Source of the DNA: Mycobacterium lehmannii | Lineage (GTDB): Bacteria > Actinomycetota > Actinomycetes > Mycobacteriales > Mycobacteriaceae | Length of the DNA stretch: 64,000 nt | Assembly: GCF_002245535.1 (NCBI RefSeq) | Contig: NZ_NKCN01000008.1 | Span: 62,001-126,000 of the forward strand | Reading direction: 5' to 3' | In this document: positions 40,764-49,454 of the stretch, piece by piece | Numbering within the stretch: the stretch's first letter is position 1 | Layout: the number at the start of each line of letters is the position of its first letter | Program-made: the position numbers and the translations under genes | Notes under the pieces: model-generated | What the model was told of the DNA's origin: nothing | What the model saw: the letters and a program-made list of their open reading frames with translations, nothing else | Database searches by the model: none

Positions 40764-41989
40764 ATGCGCCCTCGAGCGAGGTCGATGGACGGCCCGTCGA
40801 ATTCGACCCGTTCTCGCAAGACTTCTTCGACGGCGCGTACGACACCTACCGCCGCCTGCGCGACGAGGCGCCGGTCTATTACAGCAAGAAGTGGGACTTC
40901 TGGGCGCTGACGCGGTACGACGACGTGGCACCCGCCACGAAGGACCACGAGACCTTCTCGTCGGCCAAGGGCGCCACTCTCGACATGGTCAAGGCTCACG
41001 ACGACGCCATCCCGGTGCCGAAGGTGATCATCTCGATGGATCCACCGGAGCATCAAAAGATGCGGCGACTGGTCAGCAACGTCTTCACCCCCCGTGCGAT
41101 CGCCGCGCTGGAAGACATGGTCCGCGCGAAGGTTTACGAACGCATCGAAGCGCTTGATCCGGAGCAGTTCGACGTCGTCGCTGACTTCTCGGCGCTGTTT
41201 CCGAACGAGGTCATCACGACCATGCTCGGCGTGCCGAAGGAAGACCGCGACCAGATCCGCCGGTGGCTGGATCTCCTTCTCGAACGTCGTCCCGGTGAGA
41301 TCGCCGTTCCCAGAGAGGGCTACGAAGCCTCGATGAACACCGGGCTCTACTATTACGACCTCGTACAGCAGCGTCGGGCAACACCACAGGACGACATGAT
41401 CAGCCGTCTCATCGAGACGGAGATCGAGCGCGACGGAGTGGTCGAAAAGCTCACCGACGTCGACATCACGGGATTCGCCACGATGCTCGGCGGCGCCGGC
41501 GCGGAAACGGTCACCAAGCTGGTGGGAAACGCGATGGTCGCATTCGCCGACTTTCCCGATCAGTGGCGGAAACTTCGCACAGACCGCAGCAGGATTCCCG
41601 CGGCGGTCGAGGAACTACTGCGATACGAAGCGCCATCGCAATACCAGGTTCGCACGGCGACACGCGATATCGACTATTACGGCACCACGATCCCGAAAGA
41701 TGCAGCCGTGTTGCTCGTGACGGGATCTGCCCTGCGCGACGAGCGGATGTTCACCGATCCGGACCGAGTGAACATCGACCGCGAACGCAAGATGGGCTTC
41801 AACCTCGCCTTCGGTTACGGCATACACAGCTGTCTGGGAGCGGCATTGGCGCGCATGGAAAGCCGCATCGCGTTCGAGGCGCTGCTCGACCTGCTGCCCG
41901 AGTATGAGGTCGACCGCGACGGTCTCCGGCGGGTGGCGATGTCAAACGTGTGCGGTTACTCGAATGTCCCTGTGCGCAGGACGCGCTGA
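40760..41989 (+). CDS. Cytochrome P450
   Basis: A 409-residue cytochrome P450. The I-helix motif is GGAGAETVTK, ExxR is in EELLRYEAP and the heme loop FGYGIHSCLG holds Cys358. The GTG start overlaps the CoA-transferase stop by four bases, so the two are translationally coupled, which suggests that the P450 may act on a CoA ester or that both steps belong to one short pathway. It converges on an unknown gene whose stop is nine bases away. Confidence 0.92.
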   Translation: MNAPSSEVDGRPVEFDPFSQDFFDGAYDTYRRLRDEAPVYYSKKWDFWALTRYDDVAPATKDHETFSSAKGATLDMVKAHDDAIPVPKVIISMDPPEHQKMRRLVSNVFTPRAIAALEDMVRAKVYERIEALDPEQFDVVADFSALFPNEVITTMLGVPKEDRDQIRRWLDLLLERRPGEIAVPREGYEASMNTGLYYYDLVQQRRATPQDDMISRLIETEIERDGVVEKLTDVDITGFATMLGGAGAETVTKLVGNAMVAFADFPDQWRKLRTDRSRIPAAVEELLRYEAPSQYQVRTATRDIDYYGTTIPKDAAVLLVTGSALRDERMFTDPDRVNIDRERKMGFNLAFGYGIHSCLGAALARMESRIAFEALLDLLPEYEVDRDGLRRVAMSNVCGYSNVPVRRTR

Positions 41990-41998
41990 GGCGGTCCA

Positions 41999-42565
41999 TC
42001 AGTCCGAAAGCGCCGGTTCGACTGCGGTGAGACGGTCGAGTCGACCGCTGAACGCTTCGTTGTTCGACAAAGGTGCGTCTGTACCCACCGCTTTGAGCGC
42101 ATGGTGCTTGAAGGCGTACGCGGCGGAGCTGAGGCGGTGTTTGATTTCGGCCGCGGAAGCGGGTGCGGCAGGCCAGGTTCCGCCCCATGCCGCCACGTCG
42201 GCACCGTACCGCCGCGTGGCATCAGCGATGAAGCGGCGCACTCCGCGATGCTGGTGGTACATCGCCGCGGCAAACACGACTGCGTCCGGGCGATGCGATT
42301 CGATATCGAAGGTGGGCGGCAGGGCATGGCCTGTGGCACCGAGGATTTGCAGTGCCTGTGCATGGGCTTGCGTCTCGAGGTAGATCGCTACGCGCCAGCC
42401 CGCGCGTAGGGCGTCGACGACGAGTCCGCCTGCCGCCGATACCGCGTCCGCCGTATCCGGCGCGAGGACGACGAGCCTGTAGGGCGCTGCGTGATCCCGG
42501 TCCGGCGGGTGCCCCGTCCGTTTCGACGTCGGCATCGGCGTTGCTGTCGCCACGGTTGGTTTCAC
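41999..42565 (-). CDS. Unknown Rossmann-like protein
   Basis: A 188-residue protein I do not recognise. Its core begins with a strand (PYRLVVLAPDTADAV), then AGGLVVDALRAGWRVAIYLE and DAVVFAAAMYHQHRGVRRFI, a pattern of alternating strands and helices like a Rossmann or flavodoxin-like fold. The N-terminal 30 residues look disordered. The GTG at 42565 has GAGGAGG six bases upstream; the frame extends to 42607 without such a site. A perfect 18-base palindromic operator lies 46 bases upstream, so the gene belongs to the island regulon. Confidence 0.65.
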   Translation of the reverse strand: MKPTVATATPMPTSKRTGHPPDRDHAAPYRLVVLAPDTADAVSAAGGLVVDALRAGWRVAIYLETQAHAQALQILGATGHALPPTFDIESHRPDAVVFAAAMYHQHRGVRRFIADATRRYGADVAAWGGTWPAAPASAAEIKHRLSSAAYAFKHHALKAVGTDAPLSNNEAFSGRLDRLTAVEPALSD

Positions 42566-42610
42566 TCGGACCCTCCTCGTGCGCGCTGCCAGAAGGCAAC
42601 ATATCACTTA

Positions 42611-42628
42611 TGAGAATGCGCATTCTCA
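42611..42628. promoter_or_regulatory. Perfect 18-bp island operator
   Basis: TGAGAATGCGCATTCTCA is a perfect 18-bp palindrome and the best copy of the island operator. It lies between the TetR gene stop (42668) and the next minus-strand gene (start 42565). Confidence 0.78.
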
Positions 42629-42667
42629 GTAGATCGCATCTGTTTGGCTTGTCATGAGCAAATCCTG

Positions 42668-43282
42668 CTAGCGCCGGCGTCGACCGCTGTCGACAAATCC
42701 GTTCACGGCGTATGCGCGCACGAATTCGGCCACGGCATCGTCGCTGCGCATGTCGATCACCGCTGACGGAGTCGTGAACAGTGAGAACAACATTCGGGCG
42801 AACCACTCACATGCAGATGGCACATCAAGGTCCGAACGAACCTCGCCGGTCAGCTTGGCTGCGGTCACATAAGGGGTCAGAAAATCGGCGCATTCCTTCA
42901 GGAGTGTGGCGGCGTTCTTGGTCATCATGAGGCTAACTTCCGCGGCGTCGAAGTACACCTCGGGTTCGACCACCCGACGCGCCTGGGCGACGAAGACTGC
43001 GGCGCGCACCAACCGCCCCTCCAGCGTGCTGCCCCCGTGCCGGTCGATGGCCTTGGCCATATTGCGGTAGAACCGTTGCGACGCCGCCTCGGCGCACGCT
43101 TCGACGATCGTCTCCTTGTCCCGGAAGTACTCGTAGAAGGTGCTGCGCGACACGTCGGCGGTGCGGGCGATGTCGACGATGGTCGTCTTGGCCAGCCCGC
43201 GCGTGCGGAAGCAGGAGAAGGCGGCCGAGATGATGACATCCCGGGTGTCGACCTCCACCGATTGGGTCACGTCCGACGCCAC
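42668..43282 (-). CDS. TetR family transcriptional regulator
   Basis: A 204-residue TetR-family regulator. The DNA-binding domain is at about residues 12-60 (ISAAFSCFRTRGLAKTTIVDIARTADVSRSTFYEYFRDKETI); the ligand-binding domain is divergent. It lies 17 bases downstream of the igr-like operon on the same strand, so it is probably part of that transcript, and just upstream of the perfect palindrome at 42611. It is the first candidate for the factor that reads the island operator; the TetR at 20839 is the other. A GTG start is used. Confidence 0.88.
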   Translation of the reverse strand: MASDVTQSVEVDTRDVIISAAFSCFRTRGLAKTTIVDIARTADVSRSTFYEYFRDKETIVEACAEAASQRFYRNMAKAIDRHGGSTLEGRLVRAAVFVAQARRVVEPEVYFDAAEVSLMMTKNAATLLKECADFLTPYVTAAKLTGEVRSDLDVPSACEWFARMLFSLFTTPSAVIDMRSDDAVAEFVRAYAVNGFVDSGRRRR

Positions 43283-43299
43283 CGCACGACATTAACCGC

Positions 43300-44469
43300 T
43301 CAGCGGTCCGGTGCCAGAATGAGGCCGCTGGTCGGTACACCGGTGCCCGAGGTCACCAACACATGTTCGACATCGTCGACCTGATTGTAGGAGGTGCCGC
43401 GGACCTGACGGACGCCCTCGGTGATGCCGTTCATCCCGTGGATATAAGCCTCGCCCAGCAGGCCGCCGTTGGTGTTGATGGGCATCCTGCCGCCCAGCGA
43501 AAGCTCGTCGACGGACACGAAGTCCTTGGCTTCACCGCGTCCGCAGAACCCGAGCTCCTCGAGCTGCGTGAACACGAACGGGGTGAAGTGGTCGTAGAGG
43601 AACGCGGTCGAGATGTCGTCGGGCTTCAATCCGGAGTTGCGCCAGAGCTTGTCGCCGACCACGCCCATCTCAGGGAGGCCGGTGATGTCGTCACGGTAGT
43701 AACTCGTCATCACCTCGCCGTCGTATGCGGCGCCCTGGGCCGCGGCCGTGATCACGGCTGGCGGCTTGGCGAGATCGCGTGCCCGCTCGACACTTGTCAC
43801 GACCATCGCCACCCCGCCATCGCTCTCCTGACAGCAGTCGAGCAGACGCAACACCGGCTCGATGATCCAGCGCGACTCCTGGTGCTGGCCGAGGGTGATC
43901 GGTTTCTCGTAGAACCAGGCGTCGGGGTTCTTGGCCGCATGCTTTCGGTCGATGACGGAGATCTTGCCGAAGTCGGCGTTGGTGACGTCATACGTCGTCA
44001 TGTACCGATGCGCGTGTAGGGCTACCCAGGCCGCCGGCGTCATGAATCCGAACGGGGCATACGGTGCCATCCACAGCGGGGTGACGCCAGGTTGGCGTCC
44101 GGCGCCGCCGAACCGAAACCCGGAGCGCTCGTTGAAAGCCCGGTAACAGACCACGACCTCGGCCGCACCCGTCGCGACCGCCATCGCGGCCTGCATCACG
44201 GTGCCCGCCGCGGCGCCCCCTCCGTGCGGTACGCGGGTGAAGAAGGTGAGGTTCTCGATTCCGACGTTGCGGGCGACCTCGATCTCTTCGTTCTCGTCGA
44301 CGGTGAAGGTCACCATGCCGTCGATGTCCTTGGAGCTCAGGCCGGCATCCTCGACGGCCGCCTTGACCGCTTCGCAGGCCAGTTGCATTTCGGTCCGGCC
44401 GGATTCCTTGGAGAACTCGGTCTGGCCGATGCCGACGAGCGCAGCCCGGCCGCCGATGCCGTCTGTCAC
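43300..44469 (-). CDS. Lipid-transfer/thiolase-like aldolase (Ltp type)
   Basis: A 389-residue protein of the SCP-x thiolase-like family (IGQTEFSKESGR at the N-terminus, GGGAAAGTVMQAAMAVATG, C-terminal GGLLGEAYIHGMNG). The position of the thiolase nucleophile Cys is occupied by Gly (HGGGAA), so it should not be a normal thiolase. Ltp2 of the igr operon is of this kind and acts as a retro-aldolase with a DUF35 partner, cleaving steroid side-chain beta-hydroxyacyl-CoA. Gene order here copies igr. Its start overlaps the stop of the MaoC gene by four bases. Confidence 0.85.
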   Translation of the reverse strand: MTDGIGGRAALVGIGQTEFSKESGRTEMQLACEAVKAAVEDAGLSSKDIDGMVTFTVDENEEIEVARNVGIENLTFFTRVPHGGGAAAGTVMQAAMAVATGAAEVVVCYRAFNERSGFRFGGAGRQPGVTPLWMAPYAPFGFMTPAAWVALHAHRYMTTYDVTNADFGKISVIDRKHAAKNPDAWFYEKPITLGQHQESRWIIEPVLRLLDCCQESDGGVAMVVTSVERARDLAKPPAVITAAAQGAAYDGEVMTSYYRDDITGLPEMGVVGDKLWRNSGLKPDDISTAFLYDHFTPFVFTQLEELGFCGRGEAKDFVSVDELSLGGRMPINTNGGLLGEAYIHGMNGITEGVRQVRGTSYNQVDDVEHVLVTSGTGVPTSGLILAPDR

Positions 44470-44915
44470 GAGACACCCTCGAGGAGGCTCAGCACCGCCG
44501 TGCCCTTGACGTGATCGCCCAGGCTATTGGTGCCCTTGAAGGTGACCTCGATAAGCCCCTCGCCGTCCGCCGAGGACTTGTCGGTGACGCTGCCCTCGAA
44601 CCGCAGCGGATCGTTCGGATAGGCGGGCACGCCGAGCCGGATGGACAGCTTCTTGACCATGGCTTCGGGCCCTGCCCAGTCATGCAAGAACTTCACACAC
44701 AGCCCGTTGGTCGTCAGGATGTTGAGGAAGATGTCTTTGGAACCTTGGGAATTGGCGAAGTCACGGTCGTGGTGCACCGGCATGTAGTCGCGCGATGCGA
44801 TGGCGCCGGCGACGATCAGCGTGGTGGTGACGGGAACGTCCAGCGGCGTCACCTGGTCGCCGACGGTGACGTCGTTCCACGCGAGCGTGGTGGTGCGATT
44901 CAGGGTAGAGGTCAT
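44466..44915 (-). CDS. MaoC-like hydratase subunit (ChsH1 type)
   Basis: A 149-residue hotdog-fold protein. The block ASRDYMPVHHDRDFANSQGSKDIFLNILT closely follows ChsH1 (Rv3541c) of the igr operon, which pairs with ChsH2 to hydrate a steroid side-chain enoyl-CoA. It most likely forms the heteromer with the MaoC protein encoded at 46459-47016. Start and stop codons overlap those of the neighbouring ACAD and Ltp genes. Confidence 0.87.
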   Translation of the reverse strand: MTSTLNRTTTLAWNDVTVGDQVTPLDVPVTTTLIVAGAIASRDYMPVHHDRDFANSQGSKDIFLNILTTNGLCVKFLHDWAGPEAMVKKLSIRLGVPAYPNDPLRFEGSVTDKSSADGEGLIEVTFKGTNSLGDHVKGTAVLSLLEGVS

Positions 44916-46024
44916 CGGTTTGGTCCTTCCGCGTATGCGTTGCCGAGCCGGGCCAGCTGCTGTGACGCCGATCCGAGCGCGAGTTCAATCTGCTTGGCCC
45001 ACAGGAAATAGCGGGACAGGGGGTAGGTGACGTCGATCCCCATGCCGCCGTGTACCTGCTGAGCGGACGCGGCGACCCGTGCGCCTGCCTCGGCGGCCCA
45101 GAACTTGGCGATGGCCGCTTCGCGCTCGGCGGGCCTGCCTTCGGCGATCAGCCAGGCCGCGTGCCACGCGGTCCAGCGGATCGCTTCGGTGTCGATGAAC
45201 GCGTCGGCCAGACGTTGTTGAACGGCCTGGAACGACCCGATCGGGCGACCGAACTGCTCACGCTCGCTGGTGTAGGACGCGGCCAGCTTCAGCGCACGGT
45301 CGGCGACCCCGACCTGCATCGCGCACAGACCCACCAGCGCCCTGCTGTACAACGCGCGGACGATGTCGGCATCGGCATTTTCAGTCAGCCGCGACCCGAT
45401 GGCATCGGTCAACTCGATGTCGGCGCACGGCTCGCCGTTGGTCGTGGAAACAGGAACCACATCCAAGCCGCTGCCGTCGGTCTCGATGACGAACAAGCCG
45501 GGTCCGTCGTCCGCCGTGGCCGATACGACGATGGCAGAAGCGATCTGCGCCGCGGGCACCAACTCTTTGACGCCGGTGAGCCGCCAGCCCTGCCCGTCAG
45601 TTCGTGCGATGGTTCGCGGTACGGCCGGATCCGAGCTACCCGGTTCGGCCAGCGCCGCGGTCAACAGGGTACTGCCGTCGACCATCCCCGGCAGCCAGCG
45701 TCGCTGAAGTTCCGAATCACCGTGCCGGGCAATGGTATCGGCGCCGAGGACGAGCGTCGCGTACACCGGGACCGGCGCGACGCTGTACCCGACCTCGCTG
45801 AGCAGCACACCCAACTCGAGGAAACCACCGCCGGTACCGCCGACGGATTCGGGCAGCGCGATTCCGAGCAAGTCCGCCGACGCCAACTCGGCCCACAGTG
45901 CAGCGTCGTGCCGCACCTCGCCCGCTTCGAGCTCGGTCAAATGCTCCGGTGTGGCGCGGTGCTCGAAGAGCTGCCGGGCGACCTTGGCGACGGTCTCCTG
46001 CTCCTCGGTGAAGGTGAAATCCAT
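44912..46024 (-). CDS. Acyl-CoA dehydrogenase subunit (FadE28/ChsE1-like)
   Basis: A 370-residue acyl-CoA dehydrogenase family protein. The C-terminal block REQFGRPIGSFQAVQQRLADAFID and HGGMGIDVTYPLSRYF match the FadE28/ChsE1 branch, which is catalytic only as an alpha2beta2 complex with a FadE29/ChsE2 partner; here that would be the ACAD at 47032-48216. It would introduce a double bond next to the thioester of a side-chain acyl-CoA with FAD as cofactor. Lies 17 bases downstream of the DUF35 gene. Confidence 0.86.
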   Translation of the reverse strand: MDFTFTEEQETVAKVARQLFEHRATPEHLTELEAGEVRHDAALWAELASADLLGIALPESVGGTGGGFLELGVLLSEVGYSVAPVPVYATLVLGADTIARHGDSELQRRWLPGMVDGSTLLTAALAEPGSSDPAVPRTIARTDGQGWRLTGVKELVPAAQIASAIVVSATADDGPGLFVIETDGSGLDVVPVSTTNGEPCADIELTDAIGSRLTENADADIVRALYSRALVGLCAMQVGVADRALKLAASYTSEREQFGRPIGSFQAVQQRLADAFIDTEAIRWTAWHAAWLIAEGRPAEREAAIAKFWAAEAGARVAASAQQVHGGMGIDVTYPLSRYFLWAKQIELALGSASQQLARLGNAYAEGPNR

Positions 46025-46041
46025 GTGTGGCTTCCTCTAGT

Positions 46042-46455
46042 TCAGCGCGCCGGCCGAAATTGGTGCAGGACCAGCTCTTCCCCGCTGGGCAGTGCCTCGA
46101 AGGTCTCGTAGAAGACCTCGACGGGCATTCCGATCTCGATCGCATCTGGCTCTATGTCACACAGGTTCGACACGATGCGAACGCCTTCGTCGAGTTCGAT
46201 CAGCGCGACGACGTAGGGATACTCGAGGAAGGGCAGCGGCGGGTACTTCGGCATCACGAAGCTGTAGACCGTGCCCCGTCCGCTGGACACGACGTAGTCC
46301 CAGTTGAGTGACTGGCAGCTACCGCACATCGGTCGCGGCGGAACGCGGAAGGTCTTGCAGTCGGTACAGCGCTGGATGCGGAGCTCCTGCTCCTTGAGCC
46401 CTGACCAGAAGAACTCCGTGTCCGGACTGATGCTGGGAGCGAGTCTGCTGGCCAT
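46042..46455 (-). CDS. DUF35 OB-fold zinc-ribbon protein
   Basis: A 137-residue DUF35 protein. The rubredoxin-like zinc ribbon is in RCTDCKTFRVPPRPMCGSCQ (two CxxC pairs) and is followed by an OB-fold (GTVYSFVMPKYPPLPFLEYPYVVALIEL). In M. tuberculosis the DUF35 domain is the C-terminal half of ChsH2 and binds the aldolase Ltp2; here it is a separate gene three bases after a MaoC gene. It should bind the Ltp-type protein of this operon and may carry the substrate. Confidence 0.88.
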   Translation of the reverse strand: MASRLAPSISPDTEFFWSGLKEQELRIQRCTDCKTFRVPPRPMCGSCQSLNWDYVVSSGRGTVYSFVMPKYPPLPFLEYPYVVALIELDEGVRIVSNLCDIEPDAIEIGMPVEVFYETFEALPSGEELVLHQFRPAR

Positions 46456-46458
46456 CGA

Positions 46459-47016
46459 TCACTCGCCGCCCGTCTTGAACCGCAGGGTGCGAAACCATTG
46501 GCGGCCGACGACTTCGCCGTTCTGATCGCGGTATGTGGTCACCCATGTGACGAAGAACCCGTTGCCCATGGCCGTCTTCTTCTCATCGGAGATCGAGTCG
46601 AAGACCGTCTCGGAGGAGATCTCATCGCCGACTCGCGGATAGCGCTCGATCTCGAATTCGGAGTTCGTCGCGATGATGCCGGTGTAGCCGGCGTCGGCGA
46701 GGAACTGCAGGGGATTCTCGCCCTTCATCTCGATCGGCACTCCGCCGCGTTCGTGGATGCCCGCCAGCTTCGGTGGTGGCATCGTCCAGGTCTGCAACAT
46801 CACCGGCGGTGACACGATGTCGCCGTAGCGGGAGTTCTTCGCGAACTCGGGGTCCAGGTAGGCCGGGTTCATGTCGCCCAGCGCGTACGCCCAGTGCCGG
46901 ATCATCGCGGCGTTCACCGGATCCGGCGCGCGTACCGGCTTGCCGACACCGTCGGTGGGCTTTCCGATGAGCGCGTCGAGGCGCTCGCGCAGTTCGTCTT
47001 TCGCTGTGTCGGTCAC
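46459..47016 (-). CDS. MaoC-like hydratase subunit (ChsH2 N-domain type)
   Basis: A 185-residue hotdog-fold hydratase of the FAS1-like dehydratase kind (IRHWAYALGDMNPAYLDPEFAKNSRYGDIVSPPVMLQTW). It corresponds to the N-terminal MaoC half of ChsH2, which supplies the active site of the ChsH1-ChsH2 enoyl-CoA hydratase. In this operon the DUF35 half is an independent protein. It follows the ACAD gene after 15 bases, with an AAGGA Shine-Dalgarno. Confidence 0.86.
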   Translation of the reverse strand: MTDTAKDELRERLDALIGKPTDGVGKPVRAPDPVNAAMIRHWAYALGDMNPAYLDPEFAKNSRYGDIVSPPVMLQTWTMPPPKLAGIHERGGVPIEMKGENPLQFLADAGYTGIIATNSEFEIERYPRVGDEISSETVFDSISDEKKTAMGNGFFVTWVTTYRDQNGEVVGRQWFRTLRFKTGGE

Positions 47017-47031
47017 TGGAGGATTCCTTTC

Positions 47032-48216
47032 TCAGGACGCTCGCATATCGCGGGGTGCGCGTGGCATTCCGAGACCCGCCATGGCGATGATGTCTCGTTG
47101 CAGTTCGTTTGCGCCGCCACCGAAGGTGTTGATGACGGCGAGGCGGTAAGCGCTTTCCAGTTCACCCTTCAGAGGCGCGTCGGAGCCCTTCCGGGTGCCG
47201 GCCTGCCCGACGACGTCGAGAAGCTCTCGGGCCACCTGCTGAGTGAGTTCAGTTCCGAAAACCTTTGCCGCAGAGGCTTCTCCCATACCGAGTGCTCCGG
47301 AGCTCATGTTGCTGTTGACCCGCAGGTTCAGCAATCGGTAGGCCGCGACCTGCGCTTCGACACGCGCGAGGGCCTGTTGAACCCACGGCTGGTCGATGAC
47401 GCGTCCGTCGTCGAGTGGCGTGGTCCTGGCCCATTCCACCGTTTTGGCGAACAACGGTTCCAGCGCGCCGAGGTTGCCGAGCGCAGCGCGCTCCAGGTTC
47501 AGCTGGTTGGTCACCAGCTTCCAGCCCTGATTCTCGCCGAACACGATCGCGCTCTCGGGTACCCGCACATCGTCGTAGAACGTGTAGTAGGTCGACACAC
47601 CCGGCATGGTGTGCAGGGGTTTCCACGAGAACCCCGGAGAGTCGGTGGGCACGATGAACACGGTGATGCCCTTGTGTTTCTTGGCTTCTGGATCCGTTCG
47701 CGCCGCCAGCCAGATGTAGTCGGCGAACTCCGCTCCACTGGTGAACATCTTCGAGCCGTTGATGACGAACTCATTGCCGTCACGCACCGCGGTCGTTCGC
47801 AACGAGGCGAGATCGCTTCCCGCCCCCGGCTCGGAGTAGCCGATCGCGAAGTCAACGGTGCCCTTGAGTATCGCGGGAAGGAACTTCTGCTTCTGTTCCT
47901 CGGTGCCGTATTGAATGAGGGTGGGGCCGACGGTGTTGAGCGTGATCATCGGCAACGGCGCATGTACGCGGCGCGCCTCTTCGCTGAAGATGTACTGCTC
48001 CAGCGCGGTCAGCCCGCGTCCGCCATACTCCACGGGCCAAGCGACACCGAGCAGACCGGCCTCGCCGAGCGCGCGCCTGCACTCGGTCATCGCCGCGCCG
48101 CCCTCCATCAGGCCGGAGACCGCCGCACGCCGCTCGGGGGTCATCACCGCCTCGAGGCGCTCCCGGAACTCAGCGCGAAGTCGTTCCTGTTCGGGGGTAT
48201 AGTCGAAATCCATCAC
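47032..48216 (-). CDS. Acyl-CoA dehydrogenase subunit (FadE29/ChsE2-like)
   Basis: A 394-residue acyl-CoA dehydrogenase. The flavin/substrate block FAIGYSEPGAGSDLASLRTTAVRDG and the C-terminal NTFGGGANELQRDIIAMAGLGMPR follow FadE29/ChsE2 of the igr operon clearly but not closely, so this is a paralogue. It should pair with the ACAD at 44912-46024. The start overlaps the P450 stop by four bases (ATGA), which ties oxidation by the P450 and beta-oxidation together. Confidence 0.88.
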   Translation of the reverse strand: MMDFDYTPEQERLRAEFRERLEAVMTPERRAAVSGLMEGGAAMTECRRALGEAGLLGVAWPVEYGGRGLTALEQYIFSEEARRVHAPLPMITLNTVGPTLIQYGTEEQKQKFLPAILKGTVDFAIGYSEPGAGSDLASLRTTAVRDGNEFVINGSKMFTSGAEFADYIWLAARTDPEAKKHKGITVFIVPTDSPGFSWKPLHTMPGVSTYYTFYDDVRVPESAIVFGENQGWKLVTNQLNLERAALGNLGALEPLFAKTVEWARTTPLDDGRVIDQPWVQQALARVEAQVAAYRLLNLRVNSNMSSGALGMGEASAAKVFGTELTQQVARELLDVVGQAGTRKGSDAPLKGELESAYRLAVINTFGGGANELQRDIIAMAGLGMPRAPRDMRAS

Positions 48217-49427
48217 ACGCTCGCTTTCAGGCGCACCGGCATGCGTTTGACGCCCGGCACCATCGTGGCGCGCAGGCGGGTCACGTCCCCGGTGAGCTCA
48301 ATGCTCGGATAGGCACCGAAGAGCACCTCGAACATGATCCTGGCTTCGAGCCTTGCCAGTTGAGCGCCGAGACACGCATGCTCCCCGGCGCCGAAGGCGA
48401 TGTGCGGGTTCGGGTTCCGGGTGATGTCGAACCCCTCGCTCGTGGGGCCGAAGACCTCCTCATCGCGGTTGGCCGCACCGTACAGCATCACCACCGTGTC
48501 GCCGGCCTGAATCTTCTGCCCGCGGATCTCCACGTCGGCGGTGGCTCTTCGCGCCATGTGCGTCACCGGACTGGTGAAGCGAAGCATCTCCTCGACCGCG
48601 CAGGTCAGCAGCGTCGGATCCGAACGAAGCAGTGCGAACTGATCGGGATGATTCAGCAGCGCCGCCGTACCGAGCGCAATCAGGTTGCGGGTGGTCTCGT
48701 TGCCTGCCACCAGAAGAAGAAATGAGAAGTTGAGCAGGTCGGCATCGCTAAGGCGTTCCCCGTCGACTTCGGCGGCGGCCAGGATGCTCAGCAGATCGTC
48801 CTGTCCGGTTACCTCGCCTGAGCGCCGGGCCTCGATCAGTTTGGTGAAGTATTCGTACAGCTCACCGAGCGCCACGAGGTGGTCCAGCTCGATGTCGGGG
48901 TCGGCGGTGCCGACAGCGGCATCGGACCAGGTTCGGAACTTCTCCCAGTCTTCCGGTTTGGCACCGAGCATTTCGGCGATCATCCGGGTGGGTAGTGGAG
49001 CCGCGATCTCTTCGGCGAACTCGTACTCGCGGGAGGGGTCGATGCCGTTGACTATGCCGTCGACGATGCTGCGGATCGTGGGCTCCAGCAACGACACTTG
49101 GCGCCGGGTGAACCCCGCGTTGATGAGCTTGCGCAGCTGCCGGTGTCGCGGCGGATCGGTGAAGATCAGGTTGCCCTCTTGGACGGGCTCGGGCTGGCTG
49201 GGATCCGGAATCGTGATGCCACGCGTAGACGAGAACAACATCGGATGCCCGGAGACGAAGCGCACGTCTTCGTATTTGGTCAGCGCCCAGAAGTTCGTGA
49301 CGTCGTTCCACACCACCGGAGTCGTTTCGCGCAATTCCCGGTAGGCCGGGTACGGGTCGCCGGCGTAGAAGTCCGGAGAGTGCAGAGGGTGAGCGGAGGT
49401 GGGTCGGGGCGTCGATTCCGTGGGCAC
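48213..49427 (-). CDS. Cytochrome P450
   Basis: A 404-residue cytochrome P450, first gene of the igr-like operon, in the same position that cyp125 holds beside igr. The I-helix motif is VAGNETTRN, ExxR is in EEMLRFTSP and the heme loop FGAGEHACLG holds Cys352. The block NPNPHIAFG is shared with the CYP125/CYP124/CYP142 group of sterol side-chain hydroxylases. The GTG at 49427 has GAGGAG seven bases upstream, so the longer frame to 49502 was rejected. Confidence 0.92.
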   Translation of the reverse strand: MPTESTPRPTSAHPLHSPDFYAGDPYPAYRELRETTPVVWNDVTNFWALTKYEDVRFVSGHPMLFSSTRGITIPDPSQPEPVQEGNLIFTDPPRHRQLRKLINAGFTRRQVSLLEPTIRSIVDGIVNGIDPSREYEFAEEIAAPLPTRMIAEMLGAKPEDWEKFRTWSDAAVGTADPDIELDHLVALGELYEYFTKLIEARRSGEVTGQDDLLSILAAAEVDGERLSDADLLNFSFLLLVAGNETTRNLIALGTAALLNHPDQFALLRSDPTLLTCAVEEMLRFTSPVTHMARRATADVEIRGQKIQAGDTVVMLYGAANRDEEVFGPTSEGFDITRNPNPHIAFGAGEHACLGAQLARLEARIMFEVLFGAYPSIELTGDVTRLRATMVPGVKRMPVRLKASV

Positions 49428-49454
49428 GCAGGCTCTCCTCAACACATCGGGCAT

